A stretch of 64,000 bases of DNA, taken from contig JAFRIV010000039.1 of assembly GCA_017432615.1 (NCBI GenBank), forward strand, positions 58,455 through 122,454, in the 5' to 3' direction. Source of the DNA: Oscillospiraceae bacterium (GTDB taxonomy: Bacteria > Bacillota > Clostridia > Oscillospirales > Oscillospiraceae). The notes below the pieces were generated by a model. It worked only from the letters and a program-made list of their open reading frames with translations, had not been told where the DNA came from and searched no databases. The translations under genes and the position numbers were made by a program. Positions 52,878-63,883 of this stretch are shown here, one piece after another (position 1 is the stretch's first letter; each line of letters begins with the position of its first letter).

Positions 52878-54053
52878 TTATTCCACAGAGATAGCCAGAA
52901 TACCTGCCTCATCGCGGCAAACAATGATCCGCTTGGTACTCGTCTCCTGAACGGTCTTGAATTCCGCATAGTTTGTGGTGTCATACGTGACGTTGATGAC
53001 ATAGAATCCGCCGCCGAGGGAATAAACACTGTCTATATTGAGGTTCTCCACATTCACAGCGTAGAAATTCATATAGTCTGCGCCGCCTTCAATGAAGAGA
53101 TCCATCCGCTTATGAAGTTCGCTGTTTTCTTTGACGTACTGTTTCAGCACGCCGTAGTTACCCCAGACACTCTTTGTGCCGGTAAAGCGTGCATAGGGTT
53201 CAACAAATGCCTGGGCAAAAGCCGTCATTTCCGCTATTTCCTCTGCAGAACAGGGTTCCATAAACTGCGAGTCATCTTTTTCCGGATCGATCGTAACCGG
53301 ATTCCCGTACTGATCATAAACCTCCGGCGTCAGCGTTCCGAAAATATTGCCTACTTCGTATTTTACCTTTGTCGGAAGATTCGGATACTCATCATAATAA
53401 ATGGACAAAACATCATATTTGATGTTGCGTTCCGTGACGTATTCCTGTCCTACCGGATGCCCGTTGAGCATCACGCGATAAGTCTCCGGAACCGTTACGG
53501 AAAGAGAAGAGGTAAAAGTAAAGCCGGAGATATCAAAAGCATCCCCTGTAACGCGCCACGGGCAGAGCTCCCGCTCATCCCGTATGAACCAGAAGGTATC
53601 CGACTTGCTGAGGATCTTCACAAGCCCAAGATGGATCCTGTTCATTTGAGAAAGATCCCTCTCAAGCTGGAACTGGCCTACCGGGTTTCCGTTGCAGTAA
53701 ATATTGTAAAGGATCCTGTCTTCACTGGTACTCGGCGCCTGAGAATACTGCAGCTTCTCCCCCAGCATCTGGTTAATGATATCCGCACACTCTTCGTCCG
53801 TCTGGAAAGGATGCTGCATCCCTGCAATGGCTAATTCCACCTGCTGCTTCCACTTTGTTTCCCGCAGTTCCGCCATATAGGCTTCCACTACCGGCTCCGG
53901 CTGAGATCTCTCATATGCAACAAGATAGCTGCGCCAATCCGAAAGCGCGATAAACGAAATACAGACCAGAACAAAAGCGAATGCCAGCAGAAAGATCGTG
54001 TAGACCGCCTTGCCGACGCGCTCTCTTGTCTTTTTTGAAACTCTTCTTGCCAT
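52878..54053 (-). CDS. Membrane-anchored extracellular protein of unknown function
   Basis: A 391-residue protein with a very basic N-terminus (MARRVSKKTRERVGK), one transmembrane helix at about 17-37, then an extracellular part. The first half has a helical region (VVEAYMAELRETKWKQQVELA) and beta strands (LYNIYCNGNPVGQFQLERD, TYRVMLNGHPVGQEYV). The two NGxPVGQ segments at about 135 and 225 suggest a duplicated unit. The C-terminal third resembles an NTF2-like fold (AEEIAEMTAFAQAFVEPYARFTG). It lies between the NAGPA and GT2-GtrA genes (12-20 bp gaps), so it probably serves the same envelope pathway. No family recognised. Confidence 0.78.
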   Translation of the reverse strand: MARRVSKKTRERVGKAVYTIFLLAFAFVLVCISFIALSDWRSYLVAYERSQPEPVVEAYMAELRETKWKQQVELAIAGMQHPFQTDEECADIINQMLGEKLQYSQAPSTSEDRILYNIYCNGNPVGQFQLERDLSQMNRIHLGLVKILSKSDTFWFIRDERELCPWRVTGDAFDISGFTFTSSLSVTVPETYRVMLNGHPVGQEYVTERNIKYDVLSIYYDEYPNLPTKVKYEVGNIFGTLTPEVYDQYGNPVTIDPEKDDSQFMEPCSAEEIAEMTAFAQAFVEPYARFTGTKSVWGNYGVLKQYVKENSELHKRMDLFIEGGADYMNFYAVNVENLNIDSVYSLGGGFYVINVTYDTTNYAEFKTVQETSTKRIIVCRDEAGILAISVE

Positions 54054-54065
54054 ATTGATTCCTCC

Positions 54066-55193
54066 TTATTTAAAGAGCCAGGCCGTCGGGAGATAGCGCG
54101 TGCCACCTGCCTGATTGGAGGGATGATTGATCAGTTTTCCGTTATAATACATGGAAGTGGAAGACCCGCCGTCCATATTCATGGCATTGATGCAGCCGTA
54201 ACTCAGAAGGATGTCCGCACAGTCGCCGTACGTCACACCGAAGCTGTATGCCTGACGCCCGTCCACCACCAGCATGATGATGGCGCCATCGCCGCGCTGG
54301 CCGATACAGGTGCGCGGATTGACGCCGCTGTCCAGGGTCTCGGCATCCATCTTCTGCCCGTTGGCAATCAATACCGGGCCGAAACTGCAGGCATTCTGAA
54401 TATCAAAATCATTTACGCACTGATCGATATTAAAATCACCGACATACATGATCCCCTTGGAATCCAGACCGCAGACGAAGCTGTACGGAGAAGATTCATA
54501 CACGACCCCTTCAGAGATCGTAATACCCGTAGGAGGCCAGCCTGTCCCCGCTCCGTTGGTATCGACAAAAATGCCCGCATTGATCCCGCCGAGAGCCCCG
54601 TACTTTGCCACGATGTCATCCAGCACCTTGCCGCCGCCCCAATGGTCTTCCGGTCCGTTGGCACAGCCCATAAATACGCGTGTAGGATCCAGAATAACGA
54701 ACATATAGCCGGTTGAACCCTTATAATTGATCGTTTCAAAGATGATCCCGTCCCCGTCATCATCCACGAGACCGTAGGCATCCATTCCGTTTACATCCGT
54801 CTTCTCGTCAGTGATCGCCACGAGGGAACTGTTAAACGTGGGCATCATGATCGTTTCCGACTGTGATCCCATTCGTACGCCAATCTCGTCCAGTTCCTTC
54901 TGGGAGAGAAACAGATTATTCACAAAATTAAACCGTCTCGTCTCGGCAAACGTTTTCAGCCAGAAGCTCTGAAACGCCGGCGAAGGCCCTTTGACGCAAA
55001 GATAATCAAAAATCAGTCCGGTAAACCCGACCACAAGAACAAATACAATGATGAATCCGGCCAGCCGGTCAAAAAAACGGTTGATGCTTCTCCAGCGTTC
55101 TCTCCGTTTCGCTTTTTCCCGCTTACCATCTTCAGCAGATGTATCCGGCATCTCATCAAATATTGATTTTCTCTTCTCCGAATCCTTTTTCAC
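54066..55193 (-). CDS. Phosphodiester glycosidase (NAGPA-domain) membrane-anchored protein
   Basis: The GTG at 55193 with AGAGGG upstream gives 375 residues; a longer TTG start (55214) is less likely. A charged cytoplasmic N-terminus of about 40 residues precedes one transmembrane helix (about 47-68) and an extracellular NAGPA domain: GALGGINAGIFVD, PPTGITISEGVVY, SFGPVLIANGQKM, NPRTCIGQRGDGAIIMLVVDGRQ, and the intact active-site motif INAMNMDGGSSTSMYYNG. Unlike the paralogue at 15035, the DGGSST motif is canonical. It would act on a sugar phosphodiester in the wall or on an exopolysaccharide. It is first in the operon leading to GT2-GtrA, uvrA and recD2. Confidence 0.9.
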   Translation of the reverse strand: MKKDSEKRKSIFDEMPDTSAEDGKREKAKRRERWRSINRFFDRLAGFIIVFVLVVGFTGLIFDYLCVKGPSPAFQSFWLKTFAETRRFNFVNNLFLSQKELDEIGVRMGSQSETIMMPTFNSSLVAITDEKTDVNGMDAYGLVDDDGDGIIFETINYKGSTGYMFVILDPTRVFMGCANGPEDHWGGGKVLDDIVAKYGALGGINAGIFVDTNGAGTGWPPTGITISEGVVYESSPYSFVCGLDSKGIMYVGDFNIDQCVNDFDIQNACSFGPVLIANGQKMDAETLDSGVNPRTCIGQRGDGAIIMLVVDGRQAYSFGVTYGDCADILLSYGCINAMNMDGGSSTSMYYNGKLINHPSNQAGGTRYLPTAWLFK

Positions 55194-55228
55194 GGCACAT
55201 CCCTCTAAAAACAATATAGTAACATCTT

Positions 55229-55234
55229 ATTATA
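55229..55234 (-). promoter_or_regulatory. -10 element upstream of the NAGPA-GT2-uvrA-recD2 operon
   Basis: A consensus TATAAT on the minus strand about 36 bp before the start. Any -35 element falls in the T-run of the tuf terminator and is not recognisable. Confidence 0.45.
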
Positions 55235-55243
55235 GCACAGAAG

Positions 55244-55278
55244 AGAAAAAAAGACCACCCCTTTATGGGGTGATCTTT
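55244..55278 (-). terminator. Intrinsic terminator of the str operon (after tuf)
   Basis: A 12-bp stem (55267-55278 with 55250-55261, one G-T pair) and a following T-run on the minus strand, just past the tuf stop at 55294. Confidence 0.9.
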
Positions 55279-55293
55279 GAAAGTTTTTAAAGA

Positions 55294-56496
<1,203 letters not shown>

Positions 56497-56536
56497 TTTA
56501 AAAATCCTCCGTTAAGAATTTAATTTTTAATAAATA

Positions 56537-58630
<2,094 letters not shown>

Positions 58631-58648
58631 TGAAAACTCCTGAACCGA

Positions 58649-59119
58649 TTACCACCGGAAATGTGCAAAAGCCTTGTTGGCTTCAGCATTCTTGTGCATG
58701 TCTTCGCGTTTCTTAACCGCGGAGCCGGTGTTGTTGCACGCATCCATGATCTCGCCTGCAAGGCGCTCTTTCATGGTCTTTTCGCCGCGCTTTCTGGAAT
58801 AATCCACAAGCCAGCGCAATGCCAGCGTCTGGCGACGGGCAGGCCGAACTTCAATAGGGACCTGATAGGTCGCACCACCGACACGGCGGGCCTTTACTTC
58901 CAGGCTCGGCATAATGTTGTTCATCGCTTCACTGAAAGCATCAAGGGGCTCCTTTCCGGTCTTTTCCTTGATGATGTCGAAAGCGTCATAAACAACTTTC
59001 TGAGCAACACCCTTCTTGCCGTCGAGCATGACACCGTTGATTAGTTTCGTAACCAAAACGCTGTTATACATTGGATCCGGCAAGATTTCTCTTTTCGGAA
59101 CGTTTCCTCTTCTGGGCAC
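58649..59119 (-). CDS. rpsG: Ribosomal protein S7
   Basis: 156 residues from the GTG at 59119, which follows AAGGAGGG at the right distance; an ATG 18 bp upstream would overlap the ribosome site and give six extra residues. [16 protein letters not shown] and the [16 protein letters not shown]-type core ([23 protein letters not shown]) are classic S7. It binds 16S rRNA and is commonly the autoregulator of this operon. Confidence 0.98.
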   Translation of the reverse strand: MPRRGNVPKREILPDPMYNSVLVTKLINGVMLDGKKGVAQKVVYDAFDIIKEKTGKEPLDAFSEAMNNIMPSLEVKARRVGGATYQVPIEVRPARRQTLALRWLVDYSRKRGEKTMKERLAGEIMDACNNTGSAVKKREDMHKNAEANKAFAHFRW

Positions 59120-59242
59120 GTTGCTTCCCTCCTTCATTAAAAAATGGGATCATAGGTACTCAAACGTTATTTACGTCTGTTTGCGCCCTGAGGTCTATGA
59201 TCGAAACCTTAGGGCAAAATTGATCTTTGCCTGTGGTTGAAA

Positions 59243-59668
59243 TTACTTCTTTTTGGCAGCTTTCGGCCTCTTGGCGCCATACTTGGAGCGCCCCTGCATA
59301 CGGCCGTTCACGCCCTGCGCATCAAGCGTGCCGCGGATGATGTGATAACGCACACCAGGGAGATCCTTTACACGGCCGCCACGAATCATAACGACGGAGT
59401 GCTCCTGCAGGTTATGACCGATGCCGGGAATGTAAGCAGTGACTTCATAACCATTGGTCAGGCGAACACGGGCGATTTTACGCAGAGCGGAGTTCGGCTT
59501 CTTAGGCGTGGACGTACGCACAGCTGTGCAGACGCCGCGCTTCTGAGGGGAACTGAGATTCGTCTCCTTATTCTTCAGGGTGTTAAGACCCTTCTGCATG
59601 GCAGGAGATGTGCTCTTGTAGGTAACCTTTTCTCTGCCTTTTCTCACCAGCTGGTTAAATGTCGGCAT
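59243..59668 (-). CDS. rpsL: Ribosomal protein S12
   Basis: 141 residues with [41 protein letters not shown] and [21 protein letters not shown]. Lysine at the classic streptomycin-resistance position (KKPNSA) is retained, i.e. the susceptible residue. It is first in the str operon. A leader with a terminator-like hairpin lies upstream. Confidence 0.99.
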   Translation of the reverse strand: MPTFNQLVRKGREKVTYKSTSPAMQKGLNTLKNKETNLSSPQKRGVCTAVRTSTPKKPNSALRKIARVRLTNGYEVTAYIPGIGHNLQEHSVVMIRGGRVKDLPGVRYHIIRGTLDAQGVNGRMQGRSKYGAKRPKAAKKK

Positions 59669-59745
59669 TTTTTTCCTCCTTTCCTGTCAAAATAGTGCAG
59701 CTTTTCTTTCATTTTTCCCCATTATAAAACAAAAAAGGGGAAAAT

Positions 59746-59785
59746 GAAGAAAAAGCCCGTGAAGGACCATCTGTCCCACACGAGC
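59746..59785 (-). promoter_or_regulatory. Terminator-like hairpin in the str operon leader
   Basis: A 13-bp stem (59773-59785 with 59755-59767, one mismatch and two G-T pairs), a 5-nt loop and a TTTTTCTTC tract on the minus strand. It lies at the very start of the expected transcript (start near 59783) and about 80 bp before rpsL. It may act as an attenuator or a stabilising 5' hairpin. Confidence 0.75.
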
Positions 59786-59789
59786 GAAT

Positions 59790-59818
59790 ATTTTAGCATA
59801 TTGTACAAATTTAGTCAA
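59790..59818 (-). promoter_or_regulatory. Promoter of the str operon
   Basis: On the minus strand, TTGACT (59818-59813), a 17-bp spacer and TAAAAT (59795-59790). A second TATAAT lies closer to rpsL (around 59720) but has no good -35. Confidence 0.8.
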
Positions 59819-59872
59819 GAATTTTTGTGCAAAACGTAGAAAAATCATTTTCCCTGCATTTTTTTCGAAAGA

Positions 59873-61945
59873 TCACATTTTTTCTGTATTTTCATTCGTT
59901 TTTATTCCGGATAATTCAAATTCATGCGACTGCATCGCAGTGCGGTTGACTTCGTCCGGAGTACGGAAAGTCGGCACCGTCTGCTGAAGGGCATGATAGA
60001 CGCAGCGATCATTCAGCGTATCGCAGGCATCATGCAGTGTGCGAAGCTTACTGTTGATTTCCTCATCCGGCAAAGGCTTATCCTGTTCCACATAGATCAG
60101 ATCGTTCTGGGTTTTCCGCAGCTTCTCAAAATCGATCAGAAGCTCTTCATAGAGCTTTTCTCCGGGGCGCAGCCCGATCTCGACGATGTCAATATCCCGA
60201 TAAGGTTCCAGCCCGGAAAGGCGGATCATGTTCTCCGCCATGGACAGAATACTCATGGGTTTCCCCATATCCAGGGCAAACAGTTCGCCGTTTTCCGAGA
60301 GAGCACAGCAGGTCAGCACAAGCTGGGTCGCCTCCGGAATGGTCATGAAATACCGGATGATCCGCTTGTCCGTCACCGTGAGCGGCCCACCCGCTGCGAT
60401 CTGTTTCTTGAAAAGCGGCACCACGGAACCGTTGGAGGCCAGCACATTCCCGAAACGGGTAGCACAGAATTTTGTATCCGTCTGCCTTGCGGCTGCAGAC
60501 ATCACCATCATTTCGCACATGCGCTTGGTCGCCCCCATTACATTTGTGGGGTTGACCGCCTTGTCCGTGGACACCATCAGGAACTTTTGCACTTTATACT
60601 GTATTGCCAGTTCTATGACATTCTTCGTTCCGAAGACATTGTTTTCCACCGCTTCCGTCACGTTGTGTTCCATCAGCGGCACATGCTTGTGGGCAGCGGC
60701 GTGCAGGACGATCTCCGGATGATACGCGGCAAAGACGGCTTCCAGCTTGCGCCTGTCCGTGATCGAGCAGATCTCTACCTCAAAGGGGAGCATGCCCCGC
60801 CCATAGGTCATGATGAGTTCCTGCTGGAGATCGTAGGCGCTGTTTTCATACACATCCAGCACGATCAGTTTGCGCGGTGACATCCGGGCGATCTGCCGGC
60901 AAAGCTCACTGCCGATCGAGCCGCCGCCGCCTGTCACGAGGATCGTCTTTCCCGCATAAAAGGCCCGCACGTCATCATTCATAAATTCTCTGGCATCGCG
61001 GAAAAGCAGCTCTTCGATCCTGAATTCCCGTAAAGTCCGCTTGCCGAACTCACTGCTTTGAGAAAGAGGATAATCGTAGATCAGGATCCTGCAGCCGTAT
61101 TTCCGGTAACGCTCATACAGTTCCTGTTTCTGCTCGGCGTGCATACGCGGCAGAGCAAAAACGATCTCTTCCACCTGAAGGGCACGAAGCTCATCCAGGA
61201 CTTTATCGTTCTCCGCAAGTACCGGGATCCCATAGATCTCACGTCCGGCTTTGCGTACGTCACTGTCGATAAAACAGGCGGGAACATAGGCGGAATTCTG
61301 ATTCGTCATCAGCTCCTTGGCAAGCATGGCGCCGATCCGGCCAGCCCCCACAATGGCAAGGCGCATCCTCTCCCGATATACTCTGGTTGGAGCCGGAACA
61401 TGGCCGGCACTCTCCGGTTTCCCCTCGGGAAGGATCTTTTTCCCGTCCTGTTTTACTTCCGGGTCCTCCAGATACAGGCCGGTAAAAAAGCGCACCAGCG
61501 TGCGGAAACCGGGAAGCGTCCATAATTTGCGGTTTCCGTATTCAAACACATACTGGTAAAGCAGGCGCGACGCGACAGCTTCCAGCAGATCAAAAGCAAC
61601 CATGCTGACCGCACGGATGAAGGTCACACGGATATCCGAGGGCGGAAGGAGCAGCTGAATCAGATAGTATACGACACCCGCGCACAGATCCGCCACGATC
61701 AGCCGGATATACATGCGGCTGCCGCCGTAGCGGAGGATCTGGCGGTAAATGCCTGCAATACCCCGTGCCGTAAAAACACATACGGCGCACAGCACGAACT
61801 GTATCAGGATATAGATCAGGCGCGGACGGGAATCCTGGCTGGGGCTCAGATAAAGAAAAATAAAAACGGAGAACACCAGCATCGGGATATCGTAAAGGAA
61901 TGCCGTCAGCCGTCCGGTATGCTCTTTTGGCTGTTTTTTCTTCAT
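59873..61945 (-). CDS. Membrane-bound nucleotide-sugar 4,6-dehydratase (CapD/WbpM/FlaA1 family)
   Basis: 690 residues from the ATG at 61945, two bases after the kinase stop. Four transmembrane helices lie in residues 13-135. A CoA-binding/Rossmann-like domain (RLAIVGAGRIGAMLAKEL) spans about 195-330. The catalytic SDR domain begins with VTGGGGSIGSELCRQI at about 337. It carries LHAAAHKHVPLMEHN, a T460-D-K region (STDKAVNPTNVM), M470 in place of the SDR tyrosine and K474; the Ser/Thr-Met-Lys set is the known signature of the long WbpM-type enzymes. It converts UDP-GlcNAc to the 4-keto-6-deoxy sugar, the first step to QuiNAc/bacillosamine-type sugars. Confidence 0.93.
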   Translation of the reverse strand: MKKKQPKEHTGRLTAFLYDIPMLVFSVFIFLYLSPSQDSRPRLIYILIQFVLCAVCVFTARGIAGIYRQILRYGGSRMYIRLIVADLCAGVVYYLIQLLLPPSDIRVTFIRAVSMVAFDLLEAVASRLLYQYVFEYGNRKLWTLPGFRTLVRFFTGLYLEDPEVKQDGKKILPEGKPESAGHVPAPTRVYRERMRLAIVGAGRIGAMLAKELMTNQNSAYVPACFIDSDVRKAGREIYGIPVLAENDKVLDELRALQVEEIVFALPRMHAEQKQELYERYRKYGCRILIYDYPLSQSSEFGKRTLREFRIEELLFRDAREFMNDDVRAFYAGKTILVTGGGGSIGSELCRQIARMSPRKLIVLDVYENSAYDLQQELIMTYGRGMLPFEVEICSITDRRKLEAVFAAYHPEIVLHAAAHKHVPLMEHNVTEAVENNVFGTKNVIELAIQYKVQKFLMVSTDKAVNPTNVMGATKRMCEMMVMSAAARQTDTKFCATRFGNVLASNGSVVPLFKKQIAAGGPLTVTDKRIIRYFMTIPEATQLVLTCCALSENGELFALDMGKPMSILSMAENMIRLSGLEPYRDIDIVEIGLRPGEKLYEELLIDFEKLRKTQNDLIYVEQDKPLPDEEINSKLRTLHDACDTLNDRCVYHALQQTVPTFRTPDEVNRTAMQSHEFELSGIKTNENTEKM

Positions 61946-61947
61946 AG

Positions 61948-63072
61948 TCAGCGATACTTCTTTACACAGCTTTTTACGATGGCGTCCATCGCATCCAACT
62001 TGGTCTGCATATCTTTGGCCAGCGCCACCTGGCATCTGGTACGGATCAGGTTGTGCTTTGCCCGCTTTACTTTAAAATATTTATCGCCGATGAGATAATC
62101 GTCCAGAAAACGGGTGGCAAGCTCACAGGTTATCGCAAAGCAGCTCAGTGCCAGCGTATCCACTTCCTCCTCGGTGAGCATCTTCGCCGTCTCGCTTAAA
62201 AACCCGTCCGCAAAGGCGAAAAAGATATTCAGATCGACCCCTGTTTTTGTGGTGTCTTCCGCATCTTCCTCCGTAAAATTGGCGGCAAAACGGATCCCGT
62301 CGCCAAAATCGTGGCCTACCAGGCCGGGCATGACCGTATCGAGGTCGATTACGACGAGAGGCTCATGGGTCTTTTCATCAAACAGGACGTTGTTGATCTT
62401 GGTATCATTGTGGGTAACACGCAGCGGAAGCTTTCCCTCGTTGTAAAGATCCGTCAGGCGGCATGCCTGCTGCTGAACCGAAAACAGATAATCCAGTTCC
62501 GCTCTTACCTCGGCAACTCTTCCGCAGGGATCGGCGTTGGCATCGGCAATCAGCTTTTCATACCGTTTCCGTGTGTCATGGAAGTCCGGAATGGTATAAA
62601 ACAGCTGGGAGACATCGAAATCGCTGAGCACCATCTGAAAATCGCCGAAAGCCTTCCCGGCCCTGCGCACGATCAGCGGATCGTCACATTTATTGACGGT
62701 CTCTGCCGCAATATACTTGTAAATACGCCAGAAACTGTCTCCCTCTTCCAGATAGGTCTTCCGCTCCCCCGTCACATCCGTGTGATGGAAGTGCATACAG
62801 GTTTTATCCGGCCGCTTGGTACGAATAAATTCTGTGACCCGGTCGATATTGCTCATCAGTTCATCGGGGTTATGAAACGCATAGGAATTAATCTTCTGCA
62901 CAAGATACGGTTTGATAACCGCCATGCCTGTTCCGTCATCACTGATATAATTCACTTTATAAGTACGGTTGACATTGCCGTTTAAGATCTCTTCATAAGA
63001 AAAGAATGGCCCGGGAAGATGAAATGCCTTCCCCACCTGCTGCAGCTTTCTCGCTGTGGCCTGATCCATCAT
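61948..63072 (-). CDS. nahK: Sugar 1-kinase, APH fold (N-acetylhexosamine 1-kinase-like)
   Basis: A 374-residue aminoglycoside-phosphotransferase-fold kinase. The catalytic loop is RVTHNDTKINNVLFD, with the metal Asp in VIDLDTVMPGLVGHDFGDGIR, a pattern shared with bifidobacterial N-acetylhexosamine 1-kinase. It would make GlcNAc-1-P or GalNAc-1-P, precursor of the UDP sugar used by the downstream dehydratase (gap 2 bp), so kinase and dehydratase form a plausible two-gene pathway. The initial MMDQ leaves the exact start within two codons. A consensus promoter overlapped by a palindrome precedes it. Substrate is inferred from similarity. Confidence 0.85.
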   Translation of the reverse strand: MMDQATARKLQQVGKAFHLPGPFFSYEEILNGNVNRTYKVNYISDDGTGMAVIKPYLVQKINSYAFHNPDELMSNIDRVTEFIRTKRPDKTCMHFHHTDVTGERKTYLEEGDSFWRIYKYIAAETVNKCDDPLIVRRAGKAFGDFQMVLSDFDVSQLFYTIPDFHDTRKRYEKLIADANADPCGRVAEVRAELDYLFSVQQQACRLTDLYNEGKLPLRVTHNDTKINNVLFDEKTHEPLVVIDLDTVMPGLVGHDFGDGIRFAANFTEEDAEDTTKTGVDLNIFFAFADGFLSETAKMLTEEEVDTLALSCFAITCELATRFLDDYLIGDKYFKVKRAKHNLIRTRCQVALAKDMQTKLDAMDAIVKSCVKKYR

Positions 63073-63122
63073 AAAGAAACTCCTGCTGTTTTCCTGTATT
63101 TCCGTTTCTACGGGTATTCGGT

Positions 63123-63151
63123 ATCATACAACGTTGCCTGACAATTGTCAA
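63123..63151 (-). promoter_or_regulatory. Promoter of the sugar kinase-dehydratase operon
   Basis: On the minus strand, TTGACA (63151-63146), a 17-bp spacer and TATGAT (63128-63123). Confidence 0.82.
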
Positions 63152-63157
63152 GCAACG
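63132..63157. promoter_or_regulatory. 26-bp near-perfect palindrome overlapping the kinase promoter
   Basis: CGTTGC-x-TGACAATTGTCA-x-GCAACG covers the -35 box and most of the spacer, with one mismatched pair. Probable repressor operator controlling sugar use. Confidence 0.65.
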
Positions 63158-63186
63158 CCGGTTCACACCCCGCCAAAACAGCGTTC

Positions 63187-63218
63187 CGGGAGGCGGCCAA
63201 AAACCGTCTCCCGTTTTT
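63187..63218 (+). terminator. Plus-strand intrinsic terminator with no plus-strand gene in front
   Basis: A 10-bp stem (63187-63196 with 63204-63213, one G-T) then TTTTT. All adjacent genes run on the minus strand, so it would stop antisense or unannotated plus-strand RNA. Confidence 0.65.
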
Positions 63219-63266
63219 CTATCTTTTGACAGTTTACATTATACAGGATTTTAGCCTGAATGCAAT

Positions 63267-63326
63267 CTATAACATTCCTATAGTTTCACTATAATCAGAC
63301 TATAAATGAACTATAACCCAACTATA
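63267..63326. repeat. Six 11-bp-spaced CTATA repeats (iteron-like array)
   Basis: CTATA starts at 63267, 63278, 63289, 63300, 63311 and 63322, with an exact 11-bp step each time. On the minus strand each reads (T/C)TATAG-N5 or TTATAG-like. The array begins inside the last codons of the DUF1492 gene and runs past its stop. One helical turn per unit would put all copies on one DNA face. Confidence 0.88.
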
Positions 63327-63730
63327 AATTTTTCAAGATTGGCCAATGCCTCCCTGTGGATCTGGTAAACCCGTTGTTCCGTAACTTCTTTTTTTAAGGA
63401 AATGGCATCCCAGGATAACTCTTCGATATACCGCATGCGAAGCACTTCCTGCTGGTCCCGGTCTTTCAATTTGCTGATCGTCATTATGATATTGATTTTC
63501 ATCTGCGCCAGATGCTTCACTTTTTCCTCCAGTTCCTTTTCTGCTTCCGTGATACTCAGCATCACGTTTTCAAAGGAATCCTTGTTTTTGGAAGGGTTGC
63601 ATCCTGCCGTAACGCTGAGATGCGTGGTACACTGTTCCACGACAGACCGCATGGCCGCGATATTGTCCTGATCCGCCAGGATCTCCTGTTTCAGTTTTCC
63701 CGGTCTTTCCAGATACTCTTTACCCGTCAT
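63311..63730 (-). CDS. DUF1492/sigma-like phage-type regulator
   Basis: A 139-residue protein typical of prophage and mobile element control genes. Residues 1-85 are a coiled helical region (EYLERPGKLKQEILADQDNIAAMR, EAEKELEEKVKHLAQMK). Residues 90-138 contain a sigma-70 region-4-like helix-turn-helix (DRDQQEVLRMRYIEELSWDAISLKKEVTEQRVYQIHREAL in parts). AAGAGAG precedes the ATG. It is preceded by two tiny overlapping ORFs, and its 3' end carries the 11-bp repeat array, which may be its own binding target. Confidence 0.8.
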   Translation of the reverse strand: MTGKEYLERPGKLKQEILADQDNIAAMRSVVEQCTTHLSVTAGCNPSKNKDSFENVMLSITEAEKELEEKVKHLAQMKINIIMTISKLKDRDQQEVLRMRYIEELSWDAISLKKEVTEQRVYQIHREALANLEKFIVGL

Positions 63731-63794
63731 TCTCTCTTCCCTTTTCCGGATCCTTCCGCCTGGCCGGCACGCTTTTGGTCTCTTTCGGCGTCAT
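63720..63794 (-). CDS. Tiny ORF coupled between phage-type genes
   Basis: 24 codons (MTPKETKSVPARRKDPEKGREN-) starting in the ATGA of the previous ORF and ending inside the DUF1492 gene start. Highly basic. The double overlap is typical of compact phage operons, but coding is unproven. Confidence 0.4.
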   Translation of the reverse strand: MTPKETKSVPARRKDPEKGRENDG

Positions 63795-63883
63795 TCCTCA
63801 TCCTCCAGCAGCATCTTCCCCCGGCTGGATCCCGGCGTGATCTTTGTCAGTTGCTGCAGGCCCAGCGAATTCCACGCCTCCAT
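63791..63883 (-). pseudogene. C-terminal remnant of a phage replication-type protein
   Basis: A 30-codon stretch (EAWNSLGLQQLTKITPGSS, then RGKMLLEDEE and stop) resembling the C-terminal WN-x-L...KIT...R-x-K-M-L motif of phage replisome organiser proteins. The upstream part of such a gene is missing: just before it lie the tandem hairpins and then a sugar-kinase fragment. It is therefore a broken gene fused to foreign sequence. Confidence 0.45.
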
